From JAXMEQ01 sp046348225 (GTDB lineage Bacteria; Pseudomonadota; Gammaproteobacteria; Burkholderiales; Burkholderiaceae_C), in NCBI GenBank assembly GCA_046348225.1, contig JAXMEQ010000002.1, forward strand, positions 310,001 through 374,000: a DNA stretch of 64,000 nucleotides, in the 5' to 3' direction. The position numbers were made by a program, and so were the translations under genes. The notes beneath the pieces were generated by a model. It did no database searches and was not told the origin of the DNA. It saw only the letters and a program-made list of their open reading frames with translations. Below, piece by piece: positions 51,767-59,870 of this stretch. The first letter of the stretch is position 1. Each line of letters starts with the position of its first letter.

Positions 51767-52843
51767 TTATGGGCGTGAATCCCTGAGCGCGGCCGCGCGC
51801 AGCCGCCCCACCACACCGGTGGGGAAGTAATACACCGAGAGCACGAACAGCAGGCCCAGCCACAGCAGCCAGCGGTCGGGCGAGAGCAGCGCCGACAGCA
51901 GCGGCACGCTGGCGGCGGCCTCGCTGGTCAGCTTGAGCAGGTCCTGCAGGTAGCTTTGCGCCACCAGGAACACCAGCGAGCCGATGGCCGCCCCATACAG
52001 CGTGCCCATGCCGCCGATCACCACGATCAGCAGCACGTCGATCATGATTTCAAAGCTGAGCGAGGTGTCGGGCCCGTTGTAGCGCAGCCAGAGCGCCAGC
52101 ATGGCACCGGCCAGGGTGGCAAACAGCGCCGACAGCACGCTCGACGTGGTGCGGTACACCACCACCCGGTAGCCAATGGCTTCGGCGCGGAACTCGTTCT
52201 CACGGATGGCCTGCAGCACCCGGCCAAACGGCGAGTTGACGATGCGCAGCAGCGCCAGCAGCAGCCCCAGCGCCGCGAAGAACAGCAGGTAGTAGGTGAG
52301 CAGCCGGCCGTCCACGCTCACGCCCAGGAAGGGCTGCTCCAGGAACTGGGTGCTGGGCATCAGCAGCGCGGGCAGCTTGAAGCTCAGGCCGTCTTCGCCC
52401 CCGGTCAGGTCTGACAGCTGGGAGGCCAGGGTCTGGAACGCGGCGGCCACGGCCAGCGTGATCATGGCAAAGAAGATCGCCCGCACCCGCAGCGAGAACA
52501 GCCCCACCGCCAGCGACAGCACGAACGACACCGCCAGCGACGCGCCCAGCCCGATGGCCAGCGCTTCCCAGGTCGGGCCCAGCCGCGTGCTGGCAATGGC
52601 CATGCCGTAGGCGCCGATGCCGAAGAACATGGTGTGGGCAAAGCTCACGATGCCGGTGTAGCCCAGCAGCAGGTCAAAGCTGGCCACCAGCACGATGAAC
52701 ACCAGCACCTTGGCAGCGACCGACAGTGCCTTCACGCCGGGAAAGATGAACGGCGCGAACGCCAGGCCCAGCAGCACGGCCAGCAGCAGGGCCGCCAGCA
52801 GCTTGCTGCGCGGGTAGTCGTTGGAGAGGATGCGATTCAACAT
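51767..52843 (-). CDS. ABC transporter permease, LivM family
   Basis: A 358-residue inner-membrane permease with about ten hydrophobic helices. LivM signatures are LLLGYTGIVSFAHTMFFGIGAYGMA and the EAA-like loop FGRVLQAIRENEFRAEAIGY. It pairs with the LivH-type permease encoded six bases upstream. LivM-type transporters move branched-chain amino acids but also urea, amides and aromatic or other carboxylates, so substrate cannot be read from family alone. Confidence 0.93.
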   Translation of the reverse strand: MLNRILSNDYPRSKLLAALLLAVLLGLAFAPFIFPGVKALSVAAKVLVFIVLVASFDLLLGYTGIVSFAHTMFFGIGAYGMAIASTRLGPTWEALAIGLGASLAVSFVLSLAVGLFSLRVRAIFFAMITLAVAAAFQTLASQLSDLTGGEDGLSFKLPALLMPSTQFLEQPFLGVSVDGRLLTYYLLFFAALGLLLALLRIVNSPFGRVLQAIRENEFRAEAIGYRVVVYRTTSSVLSALFATLAGAMLALWLRYNGPDTSLSFEIMIDVLLIVVIGGMGTLYGAAIGSLVFLVAQSYLQDLLKLTSEAAASVPLLSALLSPDRWLLWLGLLFVLSVYYFPTGVVGRLRAAALRDSRP

Positions 52844-52849
52844 GGGGGT

Positions 52850-53833
52850 CTACCGGTTCGCCACGGGGTACACGCCCTGCGGGCGCCACAGCAACACCGC
52901 CACCATCAGCGCGATGTTGGAAAACAGCGCCACCTTGGGCGCCAGGAAGCCGGTGTAGTTGGCCATCAGCCCCACCAGCAACGCGCCAATCAGGGCACCC
53001 CCGGTCGAGCCCAGCCCGCCGATGATGATGACGATGAAGATCAGGATGTTGACCTGCGCGCCCATCTGCGGCGTCACGCTCTGCTGGTACAGGCCCCACA
53101 TCACGCCGCCCAGGCCGGCCAGCGCACTGCCCACCACGAACACGCCCACAAACAGCCGGCGGATGCGGTAGCCCAGCGACTCGACCATTTCACGGTCCTG
53201 CACACCGGCGCGGATCAGCAGGCCGATCTTGGTGCGGCTGAGCGTCCAGGCCAGCAGCGCAAACACGGCCACGCCAACCAGCACCGCCACCACGCGGTAA
53301 CGCTCGATGGAGGCATCACCCAGCAGCAGGGAGCCGCGCAGCGCCTCGGGCATGGGTAGCGCAATCTGCTGCGGGCCCCAGATCACCTTGATCAGCTCTT
53401 CCCCGATGATCATGCCGCCCATGGTGATGAGGATCTGCTTGAGGTGCTGCCCGTACACCGGCCGCACGATCACCCGCTCGAACGCCACGCCCACGGCGCC
53501 GGCCACCAGCATGCCCACGGTCATGGCCAGCGCCAGTGCCACCAGGTTGCGCCACAGCTCGGCCGACATCGTCCAGTCACCCATGCCGGCCAGCACCGAG
53601 GTGGCCACGTAGGCCCCCAGCGCAATGAACACACCATGGCCGAAATTGAGCACGTCCATCAGGCCGAACACCAGCGTCAGGCCCGAGGCAATGATGAAGA
53701 TGATCATGCCCATGGCCAGCCCCGCCACGGTGAGCGTGAGCCAGGTCGAGCCCGAGCCGATCAACGGGAACGCCAGCAGCGCCAGCGCAGGCACCAGGGC
53801 CAGCGGCCGCCAGTCAAATTCAAGCTTGTTCAT
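52850..53833 (-). CDS. ABC transporter permease, LivH family
   Basis: A 327-residue inner-membrane permease with about eight hydrophobic helices. LivH signatures include GLTLVFGLMDVLNFGHGVFIALGAY and GLLIRAGVQDREMVESLGY. The ATG at 53833 overlaps the livF stop by four bases, indicating coupled translation. Together with the LivM permease it forms the membrane pore of the transporter. Confidence 0.93.
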   Translation of the reverse strand: MNKLEFDWRPLALVPALALLAFPLIGSGSTWLTLTVAGLAMGMIIFIIASGLTLVFGLMDVLNFGHGVFIALGAYVATSVLAGMGDWTMSAELWRNLVALALAMTVGMLVAGAVGVAFERVIVRPVYGQHLKQILITMGGMIIGEELIKVIWGPQQIALPMPEALRGSLLLGDASIERYRVVAVLVGVAVFALLAWTLSRTKIGLLIRAGVQDREMVESLGYRIRRLFVGVFVVGSALAGLGGVMWGLYQQSVTPQMGAQVNILIFIVIIIGGLGSTGGALIGALLVGLMANYTGFLAPKVALFSNIALMVAVLLWRPQGVYPVANR

Positions 53834-54555
53834 AGTGCCAGCCCCAGCAAGGAGGTCTGCAAGGCCTCGTCGTCCGCCAGCGCTTTCATCGCGCCCGCAT
53901 GCACCACCACGCCGTTGTCCATCACGGCCACGGTGTCGCCCAGCCGCTTGGCGAAGTTGAAGTTCTGCTCCACCAGCAAAATCGTCACGCCACTGGCCTT
54001 GAGCTGGCCGAACGCGTCGATCATGTTGTTGATGATGGCGGGCGCCAGGCCCTTGCTGGGCTCGTCGATGATCAGCAGCTCGCGCGGCTCCACAATCGCG
54101 CGCGCCACTGCCAGCATCTGCTTCTGCCCACCCGACAGCTTGCCGGCCGGGTGGTTCCAGAACTTCTCCACCGCCGGGAACAGGCCGAAGATCCACTTCA
54201 GCCGCGCTTCGTCCATCTGCGCCGCATGGCGCGCCCCGCGCGCGGCCAGCAGCATGTTCTCCTTGACGGTCAGGTCCGAGAAGATGCCCATGGCCTCGGG
54301 CACATAGGCGATGTTCAGCCCGGCAATCTGCGGCGTGTCCAGCGTCGTGATGTCGCGGCCATTGAAGCGCACGCTGCCCTGCGAGGCCTGCCACAGGCCC
54401 ATGATGGTGCGCAGCGTGGTTGTCTTGCCGGCGCCGTTGCGGCCCAGCAGCATGGTGAGCTGCCCGCGCGGCACGGCCAGGTCCACCCCGTGCAGGATGT
54501 GGTACGCCCCGATGTGCGTGTGCACGCCAGAGAGCTCGAGCAGGTTATCGCTCAT
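53830..54555 (-). CDS. ABC transporter ATP-binding protein, LivF family
   Basis: A 241-residue ATPase with Walker A GRNGAGKTTTL, signature LSGGQKQMLAVARAI and Walker B LLIIDEPSKGL. The SKGLAP ending is characteristic of LivF. It overlaps the livG stop and the livH start by four bases each, so the four transporter genes form one coupled block. Confidence 0.95.
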   Translation of the reverse strand: MSDNLLELSGVHTHIGAYHILHGVDLAVPRGQLTMLLGRNGAGKTTTLRTIMGLWQASQGSVRFNGRDITTLDTPQIAGLNIAYVPEAMGIFSDLTVKENMLLAARGARHAAQMDEARLKWIFGLFPAVEKFWNHPAGKLSGGQKQMLAVARAIVEPRELLIIDEPSKGLAPAIINNMIDAFGQLKASGVTILLVEQNFNFAKRLGDTVAVMDNGVVVHAGAMKALADDEALQTSLLGLAL

Positions 54556-55322
54556 GCAACCTCCTTGGCAACGCCCAGGTAAGCCTCTTGCACCACGGGG
54601 GATGCGATCACGGTGGCCGGGTCGCCGTCTGCCACCAGCGTGCCGTTGTGCAGCACGATGATGCGGTCGGCCAGCTCGCGCACCACGTCCATCTTGTGCT
54701 CCACCAGCAGGATGGTCTTGGTCTTGTCTTCCTTGAGCTTGCGGATCAGGTTCAGGATCACGGGCGCCTCGGCGGCGTTCATGCCAGCGGTGGGTTCATC
54801 GAACATGAAGACGCTGGACTCCAGCGCCATCAGCAAGGCCACCTCGAGCTTGCGCTGGTCGCCGTGCGGCAGGCTGGCCACGGTGGCCTGCTGCCGGTCG
54901 GTCATGGAGACAGCGTCCAGAATTTCCTGCGCACGCTGTGTCAGTGCGCCATGGTCGCTCCAGATGCTCCAGAGGTTCAGGCCACGGCGGTGCGCGCCGT
55001 CGCGCGTGGCCTGCACCGCAAGGCGCACGTTCTCCAGCACCGTGAGGTTGGGGAACAGGTTGGTCAGCTGGAAGGCCCGGCCCAGCCCGGCACGGGTGCG
55101 CGCCGACGGCGACAGACCCGACAGGTCCCGGCCGTCCAGCGACACGCGGCCGCTGGTGGCCTTGAGCTGGCCGGAGATCAGGTTGAAGTAGGTGGTCTTG
55201 CCCGCACCGTTGGGGCCGACGATGGCGGTCAGCGTGCCGGGCTCGAAAGCACAGGTCACGTTGTTGACCGCCACATGGCCGCCGAAGCGGATGGTCAAGT
55301 CCTGGGTAGCGAGCAGACTCAT
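54552..55322 (-). CDS. ABC transporter ATP-binding protein, LivG family
   Basis: A 256-residue ATPase with Walker A GPNGAGKTTYF and Walker B VFMFDEPTAGMN. The signature loop reads LPHGDQRKLEVA in place of the usual LSYGQQRRLEIA, an unusual variant in which Ser is replaced by Pro and Gly is kept. The ATG at 55322 follows AAGGAG. It starts 26 bases after the PHB depolymerase stop, which joins the transporter to that gene in one transcript. Confidence 0.94.
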   Translation of the reverse strand: MSLLATQDLTIRFGGHVAVNNVTCAFEPGTLTAIVGPNGAGKTTYFNLISGQLKATSGRVSLDGRDLSGLSPSARTRAGLGRAFQLTNLFPNLTVLENVRLAVQATRDGAHRRGLNLWSIWSDHGALTQRAQEILDAVSMTDRQQATVASLPHGDQRKLEVALLMALESSVFMFDEPTAGMNAAEAPVILNLIRKLKEDKTKTILLVEHKMDVVRELADRIIVLHNGTLVADGDPATVIASPVVQEAYLGVAKEVA

Positions 55323-55348
55323 GATCTCCTTGGGTTGCGCGGGGCGCG

Positions 55349-56857
55349 TCAGGGACAGGTGCCAATCACGTAGTAATTGGGGCCTGTCATCTTCAGCGTG
55401 GTGGTGGTGAAGGTGTTCCACAGGCCCATGTTCTGGCTGGAGCCCTTGGCGTAGGTGTAGCCGCCCGACTGGGTGGCGCGGCCGGCCGTGGTATGGGCGT
55501 AGTTGCTGGACGTGTAGCAGGTGGCGGGTGGCGGGGCCGTGCCGGTGGTGGTGCCGGTGGCGGCGGCCGACGTGGCGCCTTCCACGCCGTTGGCGTCGGC
55601 GGCGCGCACGGTCCAGCTGTACTGGGTGGCGGCAGCCAGGCCGGTGTCGGTGTAGCTGGTGGCCGTGACCGGCAGCGCGTTGGTCTTGTTGCTGTTGCGG
55701 TACACGTTGTAGCTGGCCGCGCCGCTGACGGCACTCCAGCTGATCTGCATGCTGCTGGTGGTGGCGTTCGACGTCGCCACGCCAGTCGGCGCGGCCAGCG
55801 TGGTGGTACCCCCACCGCCGCCGCCCGAGCCGCTGCCCGAAGAAACACGGTCCACCATGGCCTTGATCGCGGCCATCTGCGTGCCGGCCTTCTGCGCGAA
55901 GTTGGTGCCGTACCAGCCGATCCAGTCCCAGCAGGCATTGGGGTTGGCCAGCGAGCCGCTGGCCGCCGTGCTGCGGCTGGTGTTGTCTGTCTTCGTCTGC
56001 GGGAACAGCACGATGATGTTGTTGGTGTCGGCCCAGCGGGTGTAGCCGGTGTTCTTCACGAACTTGTCGCCGATCTTGTCGGTGCTCTGCTGGCAGCCAT
56101 GCAGCGCCACATGCACCTTGCACTGGGTGCCACTGGCGCAGCTGGCGGGCACATAGAGCCAGCCGGTGGCCGCCATGCCCGGGTTGCTGGTGAATTCGGT
56201 CTGGTTGAACTCGATGTAGTTGCTGGCTGCCGGCACGTTGTTGCGCGGGTTCAGGGTGCCATAGAACTTCTGCAGCACGGCCTTGGCGCCGTCATAGCTG
56301 CAGTTGCTGATGTAGGGCGACGCCGCGCTGCCGCAGCTGTTGTTGCCGGTGCTGTCAAAGTCGGTCGGGAAGGTGTGCGAGGCGCCGCTTTGCACCACGT
56401 GGTCCAGGTTGGCAGCGCTCACACCGTTGTTGGTGTACTGCGTCTTCAGCGCCGTCACCGGGTTCTGGCCCACCGTGGTGTCGCTGGTGCCCACAAACAG
56501 GTAAACCTTCTGCCCCGCGATGTTGGCCTTGTTGTCGATCTGTGTGCCGCTCCAGGTGTCGATGCGGCTTTGCATGTTGGCCAGCGCCGTGCTGGAGATG
56601 CTGGCGTTGTACATGCACGCCGTGTAGTTGCTCAGCCCCGCGCACATGTAAGGCCCGGCCGCGAACACGCCCACGCCCTTGAACAGCGACGAATAGGCAA
56701 TGCCCAGCTGGTTGGCCATGAAGCCGCCCGAGGACAGGCCGGACACGGTGGTCTTGCTGGTGTCCACGTTGTAGGCCGGCAGGTTGACGGCCGCCATGGC
56801 CGCACCGGCAGAAAGTGCCGTGACGGCAGCGAACAGTTTCATCAGTTTGAACGTCAT
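55349..56857 (-). CDS. secreted poly(3-hydroxybutyrate) depolymerase, type 2 catalytic domain
   Basis: A 502-residue secreted enzyme. Signal peptide at residues 1-23 (ATG at 56857, AGGAG eight bases ahead). The catalytic domain has the lipase box at the N-terminal side (GLSSGG, Ser42), Asp126 in FVGTSDTTVG, His161 in SGASHTFP, and the oxyanion segment VALHGCQQS near residue 283, after the Ser. That order defines type 2 depolymerases. A Gly-rich linker and a fibronectin III domain (about 352-438) lead to a C-terminal PHB-binding domain with paired Cys. It should hydrolyse extracellular PHB granules to 3-hydroxybutyrate and short oligomers. Confidence 0.92.
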   Translation of the reverse strand: MTFKLMKLFAAVTALSAGAAMAAVNLPAYNVDTSKTTVSGLSSGGFMANQLGIAYSSLFKGVGVFAAGPYMCAGLSNYTACMYNASISSTALANMQSRIDTWSGTQIDNKANIAGQKVYLFVGTSDTTVGQNPVTALKTQYTNNGVSAANLDHVVQSGASHTFPTDFDSTGNNSCGSAASPYISNCSYDGAKAVLQKFYGTLNPRNNVPAASNYIEFNQTEFTSNPGMAATGWLYVPASCASGTQCKVHVALHGCQQSTDKIGDKFVKNTGYTRWADTNNIIVLFPQTKTDNTSRSTAASGSLANPNACWDWIGWYGTNFAQKAGTQMAAIKAMVDRVSSGSGSGGGGGGTTTLAAPTGVATSNATTSSMQISWSAVSGAASYNVYRNSNKTNALPVTATSYTDTGLAAATQYSWTVRAADANGVEGATSAAATGTTTGTAPPPATCYTSSNYAHTTAGRATQSGGYTYAKGSSQNMGLWNTFTTTTLKMTGPNYYVIGTCP

Positions 56858-56933
56858 TGAGTTGTCTCCTGGGTGTTTTGAACAAAACATCACCTGCCCC
56901 CGTGTCGCCGGGGGTTCCTCATTGAACGGGCAC

Positions 56934-56954
56934 AAAAAGAGGGGCGGCCGCCCC
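56934..56954 (-). terminator. hairpin between the first binding protein and the depolymerase gene
   Basis: GGGGCGGCCGCCCC folds into a five-pair stem with a four-base loop, followed on the minus strand by TCTTTTTG. It could end most transcripts after the binding-protein gene and let a fraction continue into the depolymerase-transporter genes. Confidence 0.6.
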
Positions 56955-57001
56955 GCGGAGCACACCCCAGGCGCCAGGGCGCCGGGGCTGCCCCCAACCG
57001 G

Positions 57002-58198
57002 TCAGCGCTTGTTGCGGATCGGAATGTTCATTTCCTCGGGCTTGATCTCGCGGACCAGCTCGGGCACGCCCCAGGCAAATGCCGGGTCAGCCTTGATGCG
57101 GAAATGGAACATGCTCTGCATGGCCTGATGGTCTTCCTTGCGGAAGGTCATCTTGCCCTTGGGGGTGTCGAAGCTCATGCCTTCCATGGTGGCAATCAGC
57201 TTGTCGGTGTTGGTGTCGCCGTTGGTCTTCTTGAGCGCGGTGACGATGGCCATCGCCGCCGAGAAGCCACCGGCCGTGAAGAAGTCCGGCGGGGCCTTGA
57301 ACTGCTTGTAGTGCTGGGCCACCAGGGCCTCGTTCACCGGGTTCTTGGGGATGCCGAAGTAGTAGTACAGCGCGCCTTCCATGCCGGGGAAGTTCTTGTA
57401 CGCCACCATCGCCGGCAGGATGTTGCCACCCGTGGCCAGCTTGATGCCGTAGCGCTTTTCCAGGTCCAGGTCGGCAATCTTGGGGAACGGCGTCGGGCTG
57501 CCCGACCAGCCGACCGACAGGTACTTGTTGCCCGGCTGGTCCTTGAGCTTGTCAATGATGCGCTGCAGGCCGGCGGTGAAATCGGTCGTGCCCACGGGCA
57601 GGTATTCCTCGTGCACGATCTTGGCCTTCTTGGTGAATTCCTTGGCGGCCTTCACGCCGTCGCGGCCAAAAGCATTGTCGTTGGCCAGGATGGCCACCAC
57701 GTTACCCGGCTGGTCCAGCGCGGCGGCGTTGGCGGCGGCGTCCTGCGACGAGTTGCGGCCGGTGCGGAAGATGTACTTGTTCCACTTGTCGCCGGTGATG
57801 CTGTCGGCCACAGCCGGCTCCACCAGCAGGATCTTCTTGTATTCCTCGGCCACCGGCAGCATGGCCAGGCCCACCGGGCTGGCGGTGGGACCGACCGCGA
57901 TGTCCACCTTGTCGTCGGCATAGGCAGCGGCCAGCGCGGCCTTGCCCACGTCAGGCTTGCCCTGGTCGTCCTTCTCGATCACCACCAGCTTGCGGCCGGC
58001 CACGGCCATGGTGCCGCCCGTGGCGTAGTCCAGGCCCATGTTGAAGCCGACGATGGTCTGCTTGGCGTAGGCTTCCAGCGGGCCGGTCTTGCTGGCGATG
58101 ATGGCGATCTTGATGTCTTTGGCCTGGGCCTGGGCCAGCGGGGCGGCGAAGGCGGTAGCGGCCACGGCGGCCAGTGCCACCCAAGTGCGACGGTGCAT
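57002..58198 (-). CDS. periplasmic substrate-binding protein of HAAT-type ABC transporter (first)
   Basis: A 398-residue type I periplasmic binding protein with signal peptide MHRRTWVALAAVAATAFA (cleavage near AQAQA). It begins KDIKIAIIASKTGPLEAYAKQ, the amino-acid or amide receptor fold. AAGGAG precedes the ATG. A canonical sigma-54 promoter lies about 50 bases upstream and a sigma-54 activator gene ends 165 bases upstream. It is followed by a hairpin and then the depolymerase, so it may be made in excess over the transporter. Confidence 0.93.
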   Translation of the reverse strand: MHRRTWVALAAVAATAFAAPLAQAQAKDIKIAIIASKTGPLEAYAKQTIVGFNMGLDYATGGTMAVAGRKLVVIEKDDQGKPDVGKAALAAAYADDKVDIAVGPTASPVGLAMLPVAEEYKKILLVEPAVADSITGDKWNKYIFRTGRNSSQDAAANAAALDQPGNVVAILANDNAFGRDGVKAAKEFTKKAKIVHEEYLPVGTTDFTAGLQRIIDKLKDQPGNKYLSVGWSGSPTPFPKIADLDLEKRYGIKLATGGNILPAMVAYKNFPGMEGALYYYFGIPKNPVNEALVAQHYKQFKAPPDFFTAGGFSAAMAIVTALKKTNGDTNTDKLIATMEGMSFDTPKGKMTFRKEDHQAMQSMFHFRIKADPAFAWGVPELVREIKPEEMNIPIRNKR

Positions 58199-58245
58199 GG
58201 AAGTCTCCTTTTATAGCGGAACGCAAAAACTAACGCACCACTGTT

Positions 58246-58260
58246 GCACACCGCGTGCCA
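58246..58260 (-). promoter_or_regulatory. sigma-54 (-24/-12) promoter
   Basis: On the minus strand TGGCACGCGGTGTGC has the invariant GG and GC exactly ten bases apart and matches TGGCACG-N4-TTGC at all but one base. Predicted start is near 58235, giving a leader of about 37 bases before the binding-protein ATG. Confidence 0.85.
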
Positions 58261-58310
58261 GATCGCAAGCTATTGATTTATTTGAATATTTTTCTACGGC
58301 TCGCCTGATT

Positions 58311-58368
58311 TGTCTGAATATCAGACAACCTGAAATGCCTGAAATTCAGACACTGTATGAATTTCAGG
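58311..58368 (-). promoter_or_regulatory. candidate upstream activator sequences
   Basis: TGTCTGA-ATA-TCAGACA (58311-58327) is a perfect inverted repeat. Next to it CCTGAAAT (58339-58346) and ATTTCAGG (58361-58368) form a second, wider dyad, with another CCTGAAAT at 58329-58336 and a TCAGACA at 58346-58352. They lie roughly 80-130 bases upstream of the sigma-54 start, the usual enhancer distance. The distal part overlaps the 3' end of the activator gene. Confidence 0.65.
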
Positions 58369-59833
58369 CAATCAATTCCAGTCGCTCGTAGAGCTTGGCG
58401 CGCGAAATGCCCAGCAGTTTGGCGGCCGCCACCTTGTTGCCGCCGGTGGCGGCCAGCGCCGCCTCGATCGCGCGCTGCTCCAGTTCGGCCACCTGTTCGG
58501 CCAGCGGGCGCAGCGCACCATCGGCGGACACGGTTGCGCCCTGCGCCATGGCCCCCGCCGGCCAGCGCGCCGGGGCGATCTGCTTGATGCCCGATTCGCG
58601 CAGCACCTGTTCCAGCGTCGCGGTTTCAATGTGCGGGGAGTCGCTGCGCATGGCGGCCTGCTCCAGCACGTTGCGCAGCTCGCGGATGTTGCCGCGCCAG
58701 GCCTGGCCCGACAGCAGGGCCAGCGCCTCGGCGCTCAGCTCGGGCGGCGGCGAGCCGCTGCGCTGGGCCATGTCTTCGCCCAGCACCTCCACCAGCGCCG
58801 GGATGTCGCTGCTGCGCTCGCGCAGCGGCGGCACCCGCACCGGCAGCACATTGAGCCGGTAGTACAGGTCTTCCCGGAACTTGCCCTCGCGCACCAGGGC
58901 GCCCAGGTCGCGCGAGGTGGCGGCAATCAGCCGCGCATCAAACGGCACCAGCTTGTTCGAGCCCAGCGGCTCGATCTCGCCCTCCTGTAGCGCGCGCAGC
59001 AGCTTGGCCTGCACCGCCTGCGGCATGTCGCCAATTTCGTCGAGGAACAGCGTGCCGCCGTCGGCCAGCTTGAATTTACCGTCGCGGCCCTTGCGGTCGG
59101 CGCCGGTGTAGGCGCCCGGAGCAACGCCGAAGAACTCGGCCTCCAGCAGCGTGTCTGGCACGGCGGCAATGTTCACGCTCACCAGCGGGCCGCGCGCGCG
59201 CGCCGAGGCCGCATGGATGGCGTGCGCCAGCAGCTCCTTGCCGGTGCCGGTTTCGCCCAGCAGCAGCACCGGGCTGGACGACTGGGCCGCGCGCCGCGCC
59301 TGGCGCTTGACCTCCACCGCCGCCGGGCTGGCGCCGACAAAGCTGGCAAAGGTGTACTTGGTGCGGCGCTGGGTGGCCAGCTCACGCCGCGCGTCGTCCA
59401 GGTCCCGCTGCAGCAGTGCAAACTTGCTGATGAGTGGCTGCAGCGTTGTCTCGGGGTGGTCGAACAGCACGATGCCGATGGCGCCGATCAGCTCGCCGCT
59501 TTCGTCGTCGCGCAGCGGGATGCGGCTGACCACAAAGGTGCCGGCCTTGTTGGTCAGCAGGTCGATCAGGATGGCCTGGCCGGTCTCCAGCACGCGGCGC
59601 ATCTGGGTGTTGGGCACCACGTCTTCCACCATGTGGCCCACGAACTGGTCCACCGATGAAAAGCCCAGGTCGGGCAGAAAGCGCTTGTAGCCTTCATTGA
59701 TCCAGACAATGCGGCCGACGCGGTTGACCAGGAACATGCCCTGGCTGACGCTGGAAAACAGCTGGAACATTGACCGCGCCGCCAGCGCCAGAATGCTCTG
59801 GGCGTCGCGCGGCAGGGTGTCGTCTGGTTCCAT
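58364..59833 (-). CDS. sigma-54-dependent transcriptional activator with PAS domain
   Basis: A 489-residue enhancer-binding protein. A PAS-like sensory domain (about residues 20-125) precedes the AAA+ domain with Walker A GETGTGKE (193-200), the sigma-54 contact loop GAYTGA (240-245, an accepted variant of GAFTGA) and Walker B TLFLDE (261-266). A Fis-type helix-turn-helix closes the protein (about 445-487). There is no receiver domain, so it probably senses a ligand or redox state through the PAS domain. The sigma-54 promoter and inverted repeats just downstream make the binding-protein/depolymerase genes its likely target. Confidence 0.93.
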   Translation of the reverse strand: MEPDDTLPRDAQSILALAARSMFQLFSSVSQGMFLVNRVGRIVWINEGYKRFLPDLGFSSVDQFVGHMVEDVVPNTQMRRVLETGQAILIDLLTNKAGTFVVSRIPLRDDESGELIGAIGIVLFDHPETTLQPLISKFALLQRDLDDARRELATQRRTKYTFASFVGASPAAVEVKRQARRAAQSSSPVLLLGETGTGKELLAHAIHAASARARGPLVSVNIAAVPDTLLEAEFFGVAPGAYTGADRKGRDGKFKLADGGTLFLDEIGDMPQAVQAKLLRALQEGEIEPLGSNKLVPFDARLIAATSRDLGALVREGKFREDLYYRLNVLPVRVPPLRERSSDIPALVEVLGEDMAQRSGSPPPELSAEALALLSGQAWRGNIRELRNVLEQAAMRSDSPHIETATLEQVLRESGIKQIAPARWPAGAMAQGATVSADGALRPLAEQVAELEQRAIEAALAATGGNKVAAAKLLGISRAKLYERLELIA

Positions 59834-59870
59834 GCGCGGATGTTAACGCGCGCCCCCGCGCGCCCTGGCG

